Numbered from the stretch's first letter, positions 26,085-36,732 are shown. The stretch: DNA of 64,000 nucleotides from DATIXJ01 sp035518715 (GCA_035518715.1 DATIXJ010000017.1:13885-77884), one strand, 5' to 3'. A program made the numbers and translations. The notes: generated from the letters alone by a model not told the origin.

Positions 26085-29000
26085 TTGCACTTTGATTCGA
26101 AAAACAAGATCGCTATAGAATTGACTCGCTTCCGCGCATACAGATGCTGTGGCGCGCTGGTACTCGCACTCCATTGGGCGACGATACTCGCGTCGATCGC
26201 TCTCTTTTCCGTCTCTGCTCAAGCCCAGACCTCCAGTTCCCCTGCGGATTCCCTTGCTCGTCTCGATAGTCTCCGTCGTATAGGTCAGCTTCCTGCGGCA
26301 GACACGACCGGTCGACTCCGAGCCGGCTTTCCCGATACCGGCAAGACCGCGTTAAGTGATACCATCAAGATCGATACCACACAGCACTGGGTGGTCTATC
26401 TCGACTCGACGGCACGCATGAAAGAGTTCGTCCACACGCGCGATGATCTTCCCGTCGTCGAATTGTTCCCGCATCATACGTATAGTCTCTACCTTCGTGC
26501 AACGCCGATGGTCTACCAGCGATCGGTCGATCTGGATACGACCGGGACGTATGTGGCCGTGCATGAAATGGTGAACACCGTCGACGTCAAGGTCCCGCTC
26601 CGCATTCCGCTGGACGAGTACATCCATCAACGCTCCGCCGAAGAGGTGCGAAATACCTGGCGGGCACTTGCCGGGAATTACGTCATGCGCCAGAACCGCG
26701 ACGAGCTCGGCGGATTGCTCGGTAACTTCACCAATATTTCCATTCCGGTTCCGTCGAATCCTTTGTTCAGCAATATCTTCGGAGGCAAAGAAGTTCATCT
26801 CAACATCTCCGGCGGTGTCGATATTCAGGGGGCGTTCCGGAGCCAGTCTACGGATCAGTCGACCATTTCCTCCCTGGACCGGTCCAGTACCGAACCTAAT
26901 TTCAAACAGGATGTTCAGGTCAGCGTGAACGGCACCATCGGGGATAAATTGAATATCCTCGCGGACTGGAATACGACCCGGACATTCGACTATGAGAACC
27001 AGCTGAAGATCAAATACACCGGATATGACGACGAAGTCATACAGAGTATTGAGGCGGGAAACGTCTCGCTCCAGACACCGTCGCTAGTCGGCGGCGGCCA
27101 GGCACTCTTCGGCATCAAGGGGAAACTGCAGTTCGGCCCCCTGGCTCTGACGGCACTCGTTTCCCAGAAGAAAGGGCAGACAAAGGAGTTCAATGTTTCC
27201 GGCGGGGCCACTTCGACCGATATACAGATTTTCCCGCAAAATTACAGTACCAACCACTTCTTCATTGACAAAAGATACGCAGCATATTTCGAACAGCTTC
27301 GCAGTGCCGTCGTACCCGTATTGTCCTCGGACATGCTTGCAAACCAGATCATACAGATCAACGTCTACACAACGATTCAGAATGCAACGGCTCTGGTGAA
27401 TGGCAACGTCTCGGTTGGCCGCGCGTACAGCGATCTCCCGCCACTGACTGCCACACAAAACGGTTACAGACAAACGGATCTTCCTCCGGGGACGGCGCCA
27501 GGTACATTCGAGCCGGGTCAATTTGTCCGGCTCACCGTTAACAAGGACTACACGGTTGATCAGTACGGCGGTTTTATCAACCTGAATGTGAGCATTGCAG
27601 ACAATCAGGTCGTTGCGGTGCAATACGTACTTGCCGGGTCGAACAATAAGCCGGAGACGTGTGGAGGGTTCTTCGTCGACAGTACGGGGAAAACAACGGA
27701 TACGTTGATTCTCAAACTGCTCAAGCCGCAGTATCTCTCTTCCAATCCAAGCTATCCGGAATGGAACCTGATGATGAAGAATTTCTACCATCTTGGCGTT
27801 ACCAATGTCAAGAGTGCGGGATTCAGTCTGGATATTTATCGCCGTGTACCGGGCTCTGCGGATGTGGACCAGCTCCAGGGGAAACCCCTGCTCCAGGCGT
27901 TCGGCTTCGACCGGTTTGACGCGAACAATCAGCCCAATCCCGACAACCAGTTTGATTTCATCCCGAACCTGACGATTGATGTGGATCATGGCGAGCTGAT
28001 ATTCCCGACACTTCGGCCGTTCGATTCAGCGCTTATCCGCTATTACTCCCGGTTGAACCCGCCCGTCGTCACGCCGGATTCCCTCCTGATCCCTCAGGTG
28101 TATGACACGACGTATACAGCGGCGACGGTAGCGCTGGGGAATCTCTACTATATCAAGGCAAAAGCATCGGGCTCGCAAACGAGCAGATTCAACCTGGGTT
28201 TTAATATCGTTGAGGGGAGCGTAGTGGTACTCTACAACGGGGTGCCCATGACGCCGAACGTCGATTACACCGTCGACTATATCGTGGGAGAGGTGGTTAT
28301 CCGGAAACCGGAAGCGCTCCTTCCCGGGGCGAACGTGCAGGTGAAATACGAGCAGAACGATCTTTTCGAGATCGCCTCCAAAACACTGATGGGCGTGCGA
28401 GGTGAGCTCGATATGTTTCCCAACACGACTCTTGGCTTCACCGCCATGAGACTCAATCAGGCGACACTGAGCGATAAGGTGCGACTGGACGAAGAGCCGA
28501 CGGATAACTCGGTGCTGGGAGCGGATTTTTCCACTGGATTCAACCTTCCGTTCCTGACTTCGGCGATTGACGCACTGCCGTTTATCCGGACCAAGGAGAT
28601 GTCATCGATACGCTTCAACAGCGAGATGGCGTACATGATCCCGAATGCCAATACCAAGACGAGCACGATTCCGGGAGACAATGGCCAGAGCGTTGCCTAT
28701 ATCGACGACTTTGAAGGCGCACTCAAGACCATTCCGCTTCCGGTAAGTTATATCGGATGGTCTCCTTCAAGCGGTCCCGAACAGGATTCCCTCACCCAGT
28801 CGGGCTCGGATTCGCTCCGCAACTACACCCGGGCAACGCTCAACTGGTACAACGTCCTTCCCACCGACGTCTTCACACAACAAATCTGGCCGAACCGCCA
28901 GACTCGTTCGGGGCAGAACCAGGTGACGGTTCTGAATCTTGATTTCGATCCGAACAGGAGAGGTGTCTACAACTTCTCGCCGAACGTCGATTCGACGCTG

Positions 29001-32000
29001 CACCGAAAGCAAATACGGGGTTATCCGAACTCCGGGAAATTCGATACCGCTTCCGCCCGTGAACGCAACTGGAACGGCGTGATGCGGTATATCGGGGCGA
29101 GCGCCGGAAGCCTGCTCGAACAAAATATTACGACTCTCGAATTATGGGTGAAAGCGGAACCCGATGATCCGAATGATCTGAAAGACGGCAGACTATATTT
29201 CGATCTGGGGAGAATCACCGAAGCGGTAATTCCGTTCCCTCCCCATAAGCTCTATTCGGAGGATATGGTCCAGACCCCCTCGAACCCGCAGGGAATTCCG
29301 AATGGCGTTCTCAACTACGCCGATGGCGAAGATGTCGGTCTCGACATGCTTTCCGATCCGCAGGAAGCGGTTACGTACGCGGACTTCCTGAAACAGAACA
29401 GGGGTGATCCCGATGTGGATCCGGGTGATCCGTCCGGTGATGACTGGACGCCGTACAATAACGGCACGAACCTCACCAAGTTCAACGGAACCGAGGGTAA
29501 CCATGCCGATCCCGCCGGCCTGCTTCCGAATACCGAGGATCTTAACGGCAATGCGTCTCTTGATGAAGACGATGAATATGCCGAATATGCTCTGACACTT
29601 GATACCACGGGGAATCCCTACCATGTCGGCGGACAGGGCGGATGGTATCAATACAAAATTCCGCTGCTGCTGCCTCAGCATACATTCCCGAACAGCGAAA
29701 CGGTCACCTCGATACTCCAGAATGTCCAGTACTTCCGTGTCTGGATTTCCGGGTTTGCGAGCCCCGTGAGGATCCGCATCGCGGAGATGAATATTATCGG
29801 CAACCAATGGACGCCGGTGCGGCAAAACGATTCAGTCCTGCAGGTCTCTGCCGTCAATATCGAAGATAATCCCGATTATGCGGATGAGTGGGGACAGATG
29901 GGCATTATCCGTGAGCTCGACCGCACTGACCCGAGTCAGGTCATTGCAGGAAACGAGCAGTCGCTCGCGCTCCTCCTCACGGATCTCCCGTTCGACTCAG
30001 CCCGCGAAGCGACAAAATATTTTACCGTTCGTCCGCTGGATCTCTTCAATTATTCAACGCTGAAGATGTTCGTTCATGGAGACCACACCTGGACGTATCT
30101 TTCCGAAGGAGAGCACGATGCGGAGATCTATCTCCGGTTCGGAACCGATTCACTCAACTATTATGAATACCGGGAACCAATTCATCAGGGTTGGAATGTC
30201 GGATTCAATGACATCACGGTTGAATTCGAAAAATTGACTGCTCTGAAAACAGCACGGGATTCGATCAATCAATACAAATCTGAAACTGTGATCGGTGGAC
30301 CGCCGGGTGCGGTTTATGGCGTGAAGGGCAATCCGTCACTGCGCCAGGTCTATCAGATTACGATCGGAATCATCAATACCGGAAGGAGTCCGACCCTGAC
30401 GGGTCAGGTCTGGGTGAATGAGCTTCGGGTAGTGGGGGTGGATAACTCCCATGGCCTGGCATACAAAATGGACACGCAGATCAAGCTGGCGGATTTTGGA
30501 AGTGTCTCGGCGAACATCACGAGCACCGATCCGTATTTTCATGCCCTTGATCAGAGGTTTGGTTCGCAGACATCGACGATCAACTGGTCGGTGAATGCGA
30601 GCGCATCGCTGGACAAGTTCTTTTCGCCCGACTGGCAGGGGACCTCGATCCCCATCGGTTATTCACACACGGAACAGCTCATCAAGCCGAGATATCTTCC
30701 GAACTCGGATGTCGTGGTGACCTCTGCCGCGGCGCTGGCGCAACAACGCGCGCTCGATTCCGCCAAAACATCCCAGCAGGCATCACAAATCGGCAATGAT
30801 CTGATCACATCGTCGCAGACGCTGAGCGTCCAGAACAGCTATTCGCTCTCGAATCTCCGGATTGTTTTCCCAACACAGGCATGGTATATCCGGGATACGT
30901 TCAGCAAGCTTTCGTTTGCCTTCACCTACAATAATGCCAAGTACCGCGATCCGACGATCACCGAGCGGAGTTCCTGGCTCTGGAATGTCCGTGTGAATTA
31001 TGCCGTCAATCTGCCAACGGATTATTACGTCCAGCCGTTCCATTCACTGTTCAACGGGCTCTTCATTCTGGATGATTTTAAAGACTGGCGGCTGTATTAT
31101 ATGCCGGTGATGAACCTTTCCGGAAGCGCGGGAGGAGACCGCTCACGGAGTTACCAGATTTCCAGTATTCAGGGTGCCCCTCCGCTCGAAAGCCGTCTGT
31201 TTGATGCTTCGAAGTCCGTCGGCTTTGGCTGGAAGCTCACCGAGGGCGGGCTCACAAATATCTCCGGCGATTACGGGCTTTCGATATCCCGGAATCTCCT
31301 TCCTCTCGACAACGACAGCGTCGGTGGACGGAGCTTTGGAAGTCTGATTCACAATCTCTTTTTCGGCGGAAGAGACGGGCAATATGGTCAGCGCATAACG
31401 GTCAACACCAGGCCCAAAATCCCGAACATCCTGGATATTCCGAAATACCTTGATGTCAGCGGGACCTATGCGGTGAACTATGCCTGGCAGAATTCTTTCC
31501 AGGAGGGTGCCGGCGATCTGTCGAAGAGCGCGGGCTGGGATAACAACATCAACATGAACTTTACTTTCCGGTTGAAATCACTCATCGATCCTTGGTTTGA
31601 GTCATCTGATGAGCCGACACCACCACAGGGTCAGTATCAGCCGCCGAGCAAGCAGTCGGACACGACACACAAAGGGGCGCCGGATACATCAAAGGCGGGC
31701 GGCTCGGCGAAGAAGCTGCTGCCGCAGCTCAAGTCGCTTGCCCGTGCGTTCATCAAGGTTCCGTTCCTCGATTACGAGAGTATTGCAATCACCTTCACGC
31801 AGACGAACCGGACAGGAAGCGGCGGTGTGCTTGGGACGACCGGTTTTCAAAATTTCTGGGGGCGTCTCCCGTTCCAGGGCTCGACCATCGAAAACGGTCC
31901 ATCGCGCCTCTATCAGCTCGGACTGATCTCTGATCCGAGCGGGACACTGCAGTTCGCTCCCTCATCCAGCTTCCCGTTCTTTCACTGGAACGTCATTCCA

Positions 32001-33056
32001 GGGCCTCGTGCAGTCAACGGGAATCTCACCGACCAGTTCTCTGAAACCAACAATCTGGCACTGCGCACGACCCGGCCCCTCTGGACGGGAGCCACGCTGG
32101 AACTCAATTGGAAAGTCGGCTGGCAGTTCAGTAAGACAACGACCATCACGACAGATTCCATCTATGGCATTCCGACCCCCAGTGTGCCCCAGACATCGGG
32201 GAGCATTGAACGGTCGTATCTTAGTCTTCCTCCGTTCCTGTTATTCAAAGTCCTGAAGAGCAACCTGGAAGAGGTCGGCAAACAATACGACCAGGTCGAT
32301 AAGACACTTCCCCAGGCCGAGCTCAATGCCGCTCTCGCACAGTCGTTCGAGAAAGGACTCGAAGCGCTCCCGTTCCTGAACAAGGTGTTCGGAGAATATA
32401 TGCCGCGGGCCAACTGGACGCTGCGGTGGGACGGGATCGAGAAGGTTCTCGGCATCAGCTCGATTGTCGATCGGTTGTCACTGGAACATGCCTATTCCTC
32501 AACCTTCCATCGCGATTACCGGTCGTATGCCGGAGTAGGCGAGGAGACCGACGACGAGCGCGTAACGTACGGCTTTGCCCCGCTTGCCGGAATTACGGCA
32601 TCGTTCAAGGAGCTCTGGAAAGGAACCATGTCCGGGACGTTCCGCTATAATACCACCACCGCGTATGATCTGAATCTTGCTTCCACGCCGCCCGATATCG
32701 TCGAAACGTTTTCTCAGGAAATTTCCTTCTCTCTCACTTATTCGCGCAAGGGATTTTCCTTCCCGCTCTTCGGTCTTAATCTCTCGAACGATGTCGACCT
32801 CACGATGACATTCTCTCTCACAAAAAATACGCGCCAGCGGTATGACCCGACGACTCTTTCATCCGATCAGACCGGAGTGCCGCTCGACGGAAGTACGCAG
32901 ACGAACATGGAACCGAGCATCCGGTACGTGTTAAGTACGCGCGTGACGGCATCGCTCTACTACAAATACTCCAACACTTCTCCCGCCGCAGGCGGTTCAC
33001 TGATCTTCGGCACCACTTCGAACGAAGCCGGTGTCAACATCCATATCTCCATCTAA
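26085..33056 (+). CDS. sprA: Type IX secretion translocon protein SprA
   Basis: At 2323 residues this is the largest gene in the window and in the size range of SprA (Sov), the giant outer-membrane barrel through which T9SS cargo passes. The N-terminus has a hydrophobic signal ending SAQAQ (around residue 48). Family-typical features are the repeated strand-rich blocks with LYNGVPMTPNVDYTVDYIVG, GDKLNILADWNTTRTFDYEN (a TonB-receptor-like stretch), YIDDFEGALKTIPLP and the WVNELRVVGVD motif. The start is uncertain: TTG at 26085 is the most upstream option after an in-frame stop, and no ribosome site precedes it. porX, which in known systems controls T9SS genes, lies directly downstream. Confidence 0.93.
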   Translation: MHFDSKNKIAIELTRFRAYRCCGALVLALHWATILASIALFSVSAQAQTSSSPADSLARLDSLRRIGQLPAADTTGRLRAGFPDTGKTALSDTIKIDTTQHWVVYLDSTARMKEFVHTRDDLPVVELFPHHTYSLYLRATPMVYQRSVDLDTTGTYVAVHEMVNTVDVKVPLRIPLDEYIHQRSAEEVRNTWRALAGNYVMRQNRDELGGLLGNFTNISIPVPSNPLFSNIFGGKEVHLNISGGVDIQGAFRSQSTDQSTISSLDRSSTEPNFKQDVQVSVNGTIGDKLNILADWNTTRTFDYENQLKIKYTGYDDEVIQSIEAGNVSLQTPSLVGGGQALFGIKGKLQFGPLALTALVSQKKGQTKEFNVSGGATSTDIQIFPQNYSTNHFFIDKRYAAYFEQLRSAVVPVLSSDMLANQIIQINVYTTIQNATALVNGNVSVGRAYSDLPPLTATQNGYRQTDLPPGTAPGTFEPGQFVRLTVNKDYTVDQYGGFINLNVSIADNQVVAVQYVLAGSNNKPETCGGFFVDSTGKTTDTLILKLLKPQYLSSNPSYPEWNLMMKNFYHLGVTNVKSAGFSLDIYRRVPGSADVDQLQGKPLLQAFGFDRFDANNQPNPDNQFDFIPNLTIDVDHGELIFPTLRPFDSALIRYYSRLNPPVVTPDSLLIPQVYDTTYTAATVALGNLYYIKAKASGSQTSRFNLGFNIVEGSVVVLYNGVPMTPNVDYTVDYIVGEVVIRKPEALLPGANVQVKYEQNDLFEIASKTLMGVRGELDMFPNTTLGFTAMRLNQATLSDKVRLDEEPTDNSVLGADFSTGFNLPFLTSAIDALPFIRTKEMSSIRFNSEMAYMIPNANTKTSTIPGDNGQSVAYIDDFEGALKTIPLPVSYIGWSPSSGPEQDSLTQSGSDSLRNYTRATLNWYNVLPTDVFTQQIWPNRQTRSGQNQVTVLNLDFDPNRRGVYNFSPNVDSTLHRKQIRGYPNSGKFDTASARERNWNGVMRYIGASAGSLLEQNITTLELWVKAEPDDPNDLKDGRLYFDLGRITEAVIPFPPHKLYSEDMVQTPSNPQGIPNGVLNYADGEDVGLDMLSDPQEAVTYADFLKQNRGDPDVDPGDPSGDDWTPYNNGTNLTKFNGTEGNHADPAGLLPNTEDLNGNASLDEDDEYAEYALTLDTTGNPYHVGGQGGWYQYKIPLLLPQHTFPNSETVTSILQNVQYFRVWISGFASPVRIRIAEMNIIGNQWTPVRQNDSVLQVSAVNIEDNPDYADEWGQMGIIRELDRTDPSQVIAGNEQSLALLLTDLPFDSAREATKYFTVRPLDLFNYSTLKMFVHGDHTWTYLSEGEHDAEIYLRFGTDSLNYYEYREPIHQGWNVGFNDITVEFEKLTALKTARDSINQYKSETVIGGPPGAVYGVKGNPSLRQVYQITIGIINTGRSPTLTGQVWVNELRVVGVDNSHGLAYKMDTQIKLADFGSVSANITSTDPYFHALDQRFGSQTSTINWSVNASASLDKFFSPDWQGTSIPIGYSHTEQLIKPRYLPNSDVVVTSAAALAQQRALDSAKTSQQASQIGNDLITSSQTLSVQNSYSLSNLRIVFPTQAWYIRDTFSKLSFAFTYNNAKYRDPTITERSSWLWNVRVNYAVNLPTDYYVQPFHSLFNGLFILDDFKDWRLYYMPVMNLSGSAGGDRSRSYQISSIQGAPPLESRLFDASKSVGFGWKLTEGGLTNISGDYGLSISRNLLPLDNDSVGGRSFGSLIHNLFFGGRDGQYGQRITVNTRPKIPNILDIPKYLDVSGTYAVNYAWQNSFQEGAGDLSKSAGWDNNINMNFTFRLKSLIDPWFESSDEPTPPQGQYQPPSKQSDTTHKGAPDTSKAGGSAKKLLPQLKSLARAFIKVPFLDYESIAITFTQTNRTGSGGVLGTTGFQNFWGRLPFQGSTIENGPSRLYQLGLISDPSGTLQFAPSSSFPFFHWNVIPGPRAVNGNLTDQFSETNNLALRTTRPLWTGATLELNWKVGWQFSKTTTITTDSIYGIPTPSVPQTSGSIERSYLSLPPFLLFKVLKSNLEEVGKQYDQVDKTLPQAELNAALAQSFEKGLEALPFLNKVFGEYMPRANWTLRWDGIEKVLGISSIVDRLSLEHAYSSTFHRDYRSYAGVGEETDDERVTYGFAPLAGITASFKELWKGTMSGTFRYNTTTAYDLNLASTPPDIVETFSQEISFSLTYSRKGFSFPLFGLNLSNDVDLTMTFSLTKNTRQRYDPTTLSSDQTGVPLDGSTQTNMEPSIRYVLSTRVTASLYYKYSNTSPAAGGSLIFGTTSNEAGVNIHISI

Positions 33057-33100
33057 TCGGGATTTCATCGGATTCCTTGCTAATCCCTTGAAGTAGTACT

Positions 33101-33129
33101 TTGACTCTCGGCATAGAAATGTTTATTTT
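33101..33129 (+). promoter_or_regulatory. Candidate sigma70 promoter before porX
   Basis: TTGACT (33101-33106), 17 bases, TATTTT (33124-33129); each box matches 5 of 6. The predicted start (about 33136) falls only about 6 bases before the ATG at 33142 and would exclude most of the AGGAG site at 33132-33136. Promoter use and the ribosome site are thus in conflict. Confidence 0.45.
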
Positions 33130-33141
33130 TTAGGAGATTAT

Positions 33142-34719
33142 ATGTCCACAATGACCGCAACAAAAGGAAAAATACTCTGGGTTGATGATGAAATCGAGCT
33201 GCTCCGTTCACACATTCTCCTCCTTTCCGAAAGAGGGTATACGGTGGAGACGGCCACAAACGGGGAAGACGCCCTTGATCTGGTAAAATCCAGAGCATTC
33301 GATCTGGTTTTTTTGGATGAAATGATGGCGGGGATGGGAGGACTCGAAACCCTTTCCCAAATGAAGGATCTGCGCCCCGAACTTCCGGTCGTGATGATCA
33401 CAAAAAATGAGGATGAAGGCCTCATGGAAGAAGCGATCGGCGTGAAGATCAGCGACTATCTTACCAAACCCGTCAATCCAAGCCAGGTTCTTCTTGCCTG
33501 CAAAAAATTTCTCGAAGGGAAAAAGATTACCGGTGAGCATGTTTCACGGGATTATACGAAGGAGTTCAGCGACATCTCCCTTGCTCTTCATAATCCCCTT
33601 GGTCCAAACGAATGGATAGCGCTCTATGCGAAACTTGTCGACTGGTCTCTGGAAATGGACCGTCACCCGGAACTGGGGCTCACACAAACCCTTAACGATC
33701 AGATCAAGGAATGCAATATTCAGTTCTCGAAATTCGTCGAGAAGAATTACCGGAACTGGATCGAGCAGGAAAAACGGCCCGTGCTTTCGAGGGATGTGGT
33801 TGACCGCTTTCTCATTCCGGAGCTCAAGGAAACCGACAGCTCGGTCTTCTTTTTTGTGATTGATTGTCTGCGCCTTGACCAGTGGATGGGGATGGAGACG
33901 GTACTGCGGGATTATTACGACATCACGCGCAATTATTATTATTCGATTCTTCCGACGGCGACGCCGTACTCGCGGAACACAATATTCAGCGGCGCGTGGC
34001 CCGATGAGACGGAAGTGCGCTTTCCGGAAATCTGGGAGCAGTGGGAAGACGACGACAACAGCCGCAACAGGTATGAGCATCAGTTTCTCGATAAGCTTCT
34101 TGAGCGAAGAAAAATTCAACTTAAACCCGATTCAAAATACGTCAAAATTCTGGATGCTGAGTTCGGCAGGAGTATCGAACAGAATATCACGTCCTATGCA
34201 AAGAACCGCCTCACCGCGGTGGTGGTGAATTTTGTCGATATGCTTGCACACGGCCGGTCCGACTCCCAGCTTCTCAAGGAAATCGCTCCGGATGAAGCGG
34301 CATACCGGTCGCTGACGGCATCCTGGTTCAACCATTCGTCGCTCCTCGGCATGTTGAGGACACTTGCCAAACAGAAGAACGTCACCATCATTCTGACAAC
34401 CGATCACGGAAGCATCCGGAGTCTCCGGGGAACGAAAGTCATCGGAGACCGGGAAGCATCCACCAATCTCCGCTACAAGTACGGCAGAAATCTCAAGGTT
34501 GACGAGCGCCATGCGATATTCGTCAAGAATCCGTCGGACTTCCGGCTCCCGCGGCGGAGCGTGACGGTGAATTATCTCATCGCGAAGGAAGATTACTACT
34601 TCGTCTACCCGACGGATTATCACAAGTATCTCAATCAGTATCGTGACAGCTTCCAGCATGGTGGGGTTTCTATGGAAGAGATGATCCTGCCGGTTGTGAA
34701 ACTGAAACCGAAGCAGTAG
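33142..34719 (+). CDS. porX: T9SS regulator PorX (response regulator with PglZ domain)
   Basis: A 525-residue two-domain protein. An N-terminal receiver domain (about 9-130) has the acidic pair D15/D16, phospho-acceptor D59 (LVFLDEMM), and the conserved lysine K109 (DYLTKP). The C-terminal half is a PglZ/alkaline-phosphatase-fold domain with FFVIDCLRLDQW, PTATPYSRNTIFSG and TTDHGSIRS, the metal-site motifs. This architecture is PorX, the partner of kinase PorY, which in studied species links to the T9SS through a sigma factor. AGGAG precedes the ATG (33142), and an alternative ATG at 33151 is possible. It lies 85 bases after sprA. No porY or sigP is present in the window. Confidence 0.93.
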   Translation: MSTMTATKGKILWVDDEIELLRSHILLLSERGYTVETATNGEDALDLVKSRAFDLVFLDEMMAGMGGLETLSQMKDLRPELPVVMITKNEDEGLMEEAIGVKISDYLTKPVNPSQVLLACKKFLEGKKITGEHVSRDYTKEFSDISLALHNPLGPNEWIALYAKLVDWSLEMDRHPELGLTQTLNDQIKECNIQFSKFVEKNYRNWIEQEKRPVLSRDVVDRFLIPELKETDSSVFFFVIDCLRLDQWMGMETVLRDYYDITRNYYYSILPTATPYSRNTIFSGAWPDETEVRFPEIWEQWEDDDNSRNRYEHQFLDKLLERRKIQLKPDSKYVKILDAEFGRSIEQNITSYAKNRLTAVVVNFVDMLAHGRSDSQLLKEIAPDEAAYRSLTASWFNHSSLLGMLRTLAKQKNVTIILTTDHGSIRSLRGTKVIGDREASTNLRYKYGRNLKVDERHAIFVKNPSDFRLPRRSVTVNYLIAKEDYYFVYPTDYHKYLNQYRDSFQHGGVSMEEMILPVVKLKPKQ

Positions 34720-34733
34720 CAGTAGATAATTTC

Positions 34734-35171
34734 ATGCCTTCGTATCTTACATATAGCGTTGAGGAAACTCTCCGTGTCGGACGGGAGTTCTCGAAGCGGC
34801 TGCATCCGGGAAGCACCGTGGCACTGTATGGCGATCTCGGAACAGGCAAGACCCATCTGATCAAAGGCATCTGCGGCGGACTCGGCGTGCACGAGCATGT
34901 TGCGAGCCCGACATTCACCATCGTCAATGAGTACGTTCACGGAGATGTCAAAGTCTGCCACATCGACTGTTACCGTTTGAAATCCGAGAAGGAACTTGTT
35001 GATGTGGGATTTGAGGAATACATTTCGAGACGGAATATCGTCCTGATCGAATGGGCTGACCGTGTGCAGTCCCTGCTCCCTCCGGTCCGGTTCGACATTC
35101 ATCTGTCGTTCGGCACGGACTCCCGGACGAGGGAAATTCTTATCGAAGAACATTCATTCGAACCTGCATGA
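34734..35171 (+). CDS. tsaE: tRNA t6A modification ATPase TsaE
   Basis: A 145-residue P-loop protein needed with TsaB, TsaC and TsaD to make N6-threonylcarbamoyladenosine at position 37 of ANN-reading tRNAs. The Walker A motif GDLGTGKT is at residues 33-40. The family motif SPTFTIVNEY and the HIDCYRL stretch follow, and EWADR near the C-terminus is also conserved. It lies 14 bases after porX. Its stop overlaps the tsaB ATG by 4 bases, which supports coupled production of two subunits of the same complex. Confidence 0.95.
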   Translation: MPSYLTYSVEETLRVGREFSKRLHPGSTVALYGDLGTGKTHLIKGICGGLGVHEHVASPTFTIVNEYVHGDVKVCHIDCYRLKSEKELVDVGFEEYISRRNIVLIEWADRVQSLLPPVRFDIHLSFGTDSRTREILIEEHSFEPA

Positions 35172-35890
35172 ACGTTTTGGGTATTGAGACCGCAACATCG
35201 ATATGTGCCGCGGCGGTGATGTCAGGAGAGACTGTTGTGGCAGAATGCTCTCTCGAGGCGCCGCAGGTTCACTCGGAGAAACTCCTTCCCCTGATCGATG
35301 AATGTCTGAAAACAGCTCAGTTCGGCCTCGCAGAGCTCGACGGGATTGCGATTTCGATCGGTCCGGGATCATTCACCGGACTGCGCATCGGGTTGAGCGT
35401 TTCAAAAGGTCTTGCGTTCGCCTCCGGAAAGCCGCTCCTTGCTGTTCCGACACTCGAGGCGCTTGCTCTCAAGGCCTGCCATCACGGTGACGCCCTGAGC
35501 GGGGAGTACATTCTCTCTCTTCTTGATGCACGCCGCGACGAAGTGTATTGCGCACTCTATCGATGGGATGGCGTTCATCTGACTACCTGCAGGGGATCTG
35601 AGTCGCTCACTCTTCAGGGACTCTTATCTGTGCTTCCGGGCGATGGTCGCATTCTTGTTGCCGGGGATGGGGAAACAAAGTTTCTGGATTCTCTCTCCTC
35701 TGCGAATGCACCTGAATTGCAATCAAGAATTCGCCGGTCAGAGGCCCGGTGCAGCGGAGCGGCTGTTGCCGCAATCGGGATGATGCATCTGGAAGCCGGT
35801 GAAATCGCTGAGATCAAATCTCTTCAACCGTTCTACGTCAAGGAATTCTATACTGTTGCAAAACCTCAAACAACCCAGGTGATACTCTGA
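35168..35890 (+). CDS. tsaB: tRNA t6A complex scaffold TsaB
   Basis: A 240-residue ASKHA-fold paralogue of TsaD that dimerises with it in t6A synthesis. The N-terminus MNVLGIETATSICAAAV and the motif IGPGSFTGLRIGLSVSKGLA are diagnostic. VHSEKLLPLI, which takes the place of the TsaD metal site, lacks the HxxxH pattern, as expected for TsaB. The start overlaps the tsaE stop (ATGA), and the stop shares one base with the accD ATG. Confidence 0.95.
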   Translation: MNVLGIETATSICAAAVMSGETVVAECSLEAPQVHSEKLLPLIDECLKTAQFGLAELDGIAISIGPGSFTGLRIGLSVSKGLAFASGKPLLAVPTLEALALKACHHGDALSGEYILSLLDARRDEVYCALYRWDGVHLTTCRGSESLTLQGLLSVLPGDGRILVAGDGETKFLDSLSSANAPELQSRIRRSEARCSGAAVAAIGMMHLEAGEIAEIKSLQPFYVKEFYTVAKPQTTQVIL

Positions 35891-36732
35891 TGGCATGGTT
35901 CCGACGGTCGAAAGCGAGCATTGAGACGCCGGCTCCCCGCAAGGATGCACCCGAGGGGATGTGGACGAAGTGCGAGGGCTGCGGCGAGATCATTCATCGC
36001 AAACAGCTTGAACAGCAGGTTTACACCTGTATTAAATGCAACTATCATTTCCGGATCGGAAGCAAGGAATACATTTCGGTTCTGGCAGATGAAGGGTCAT
36101 TCAAAGAGCTCGACCGGAAAATGCGCTCCGTGGATCCCCTGAGCTTTACCGACACGAAGGCATATCGCGATCGCGTCAAGGAATCGATGCGCAAGACAGG
36201 GTTGTTCGATGCGGTCCGGACCGGAACCGCGAAGATCAATAAGATCCCGTGTGTGATTGCGGCGATGGATTTTTCGTTCATCGGAGGAAGCATGGGGTCG
36301 GTGGTGGGAGAGAAAGTTGCCCGTGCAATTCTGAAAGCCCTCAAGACCAAACGGCCTCTCGTCATTGTTTCTTCCAGCGGCGGCGCGCGTATGATGGAAG
36401 GAGCCCTGTCTCTCATGCAGCTTGCCAAGACCAGTGCGCGGCTCGGACAGCTGGCAGATGCTGGCATTCCGTTCATTTCCGTGATCACCGATCCCACAAC
36501 CGGCGGCGTGACTGCAAGCTTTGCGATGCTGGGAGATGTCAATCTTGCCGAGCCGGGAGCGCTGATCGGATTTGCCGGTCCGCGCGTCATCAAACAGACG
36601 ATCGGCAAAGATCTTCCCCCGGGATTTCAGCGCGCGGAATTTCAACTCGAACACGGCTTTGTCGATACCGTCGTTCACCGCAAAGATATGAAAGAAACGG
36701 TGACGAAATTTCTGCAGTATATGTGGGAGTGA
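35890..36732 (+). CDS. accD: Acetyl-CoA carboxylase carboxyltransferase subunit beta
   Basis: A 280-residue subunit that with AccA transfers the carboxyl group from biotin to acetyl-CoA, giving malonyl-CoA for fatty acid synthesis. The N-terminal zinc ribbon has cysteines 28, 31, 47 and 50 (CEGC and CIKC). The crotonase-like body carries SSSGGARMMEGALSLMQ, the TTGGVTASFA oxyanion loop and IGFAGPRVIKQT. The family member is complete. Its ATG overlaps the tsaB stop by one base. The stop overlaps a 12-codon mini ORF that leads into arginase. Confidence 0.96.
   Translation: MAWFRRSKASIETPAPRKDAPEGMWTKCEGCGEIIHRKQLEQQVYTCIKCNYHFRIGSKEYISVLADEGSFKELDRKMRSVDPLSFTDTKAYRDRVKESMRKTGLFDAVRTGTAKINKIPCVIAAMDFSFIGGSMGSVVGEKVARAILKALKTKRPLVIVSSSGGARMMEGALSLMQLAKTSARLGQLADAGIPFISVITDPTTGGVTASFAMLGDVNLAEPGALIGFAGPRVIKQTIGKDLPPGFQRAEFQLEHGFVDTVVHRKDMKETVTKFLQYMWE

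Noticed and set aside
27084..27989. 301-codon open frame antisense to sprA
   Set aside because: It mirrors the codon pattern of sprA, has no family features or ribosome site, and lies wholly inside a confidently assigned gene.
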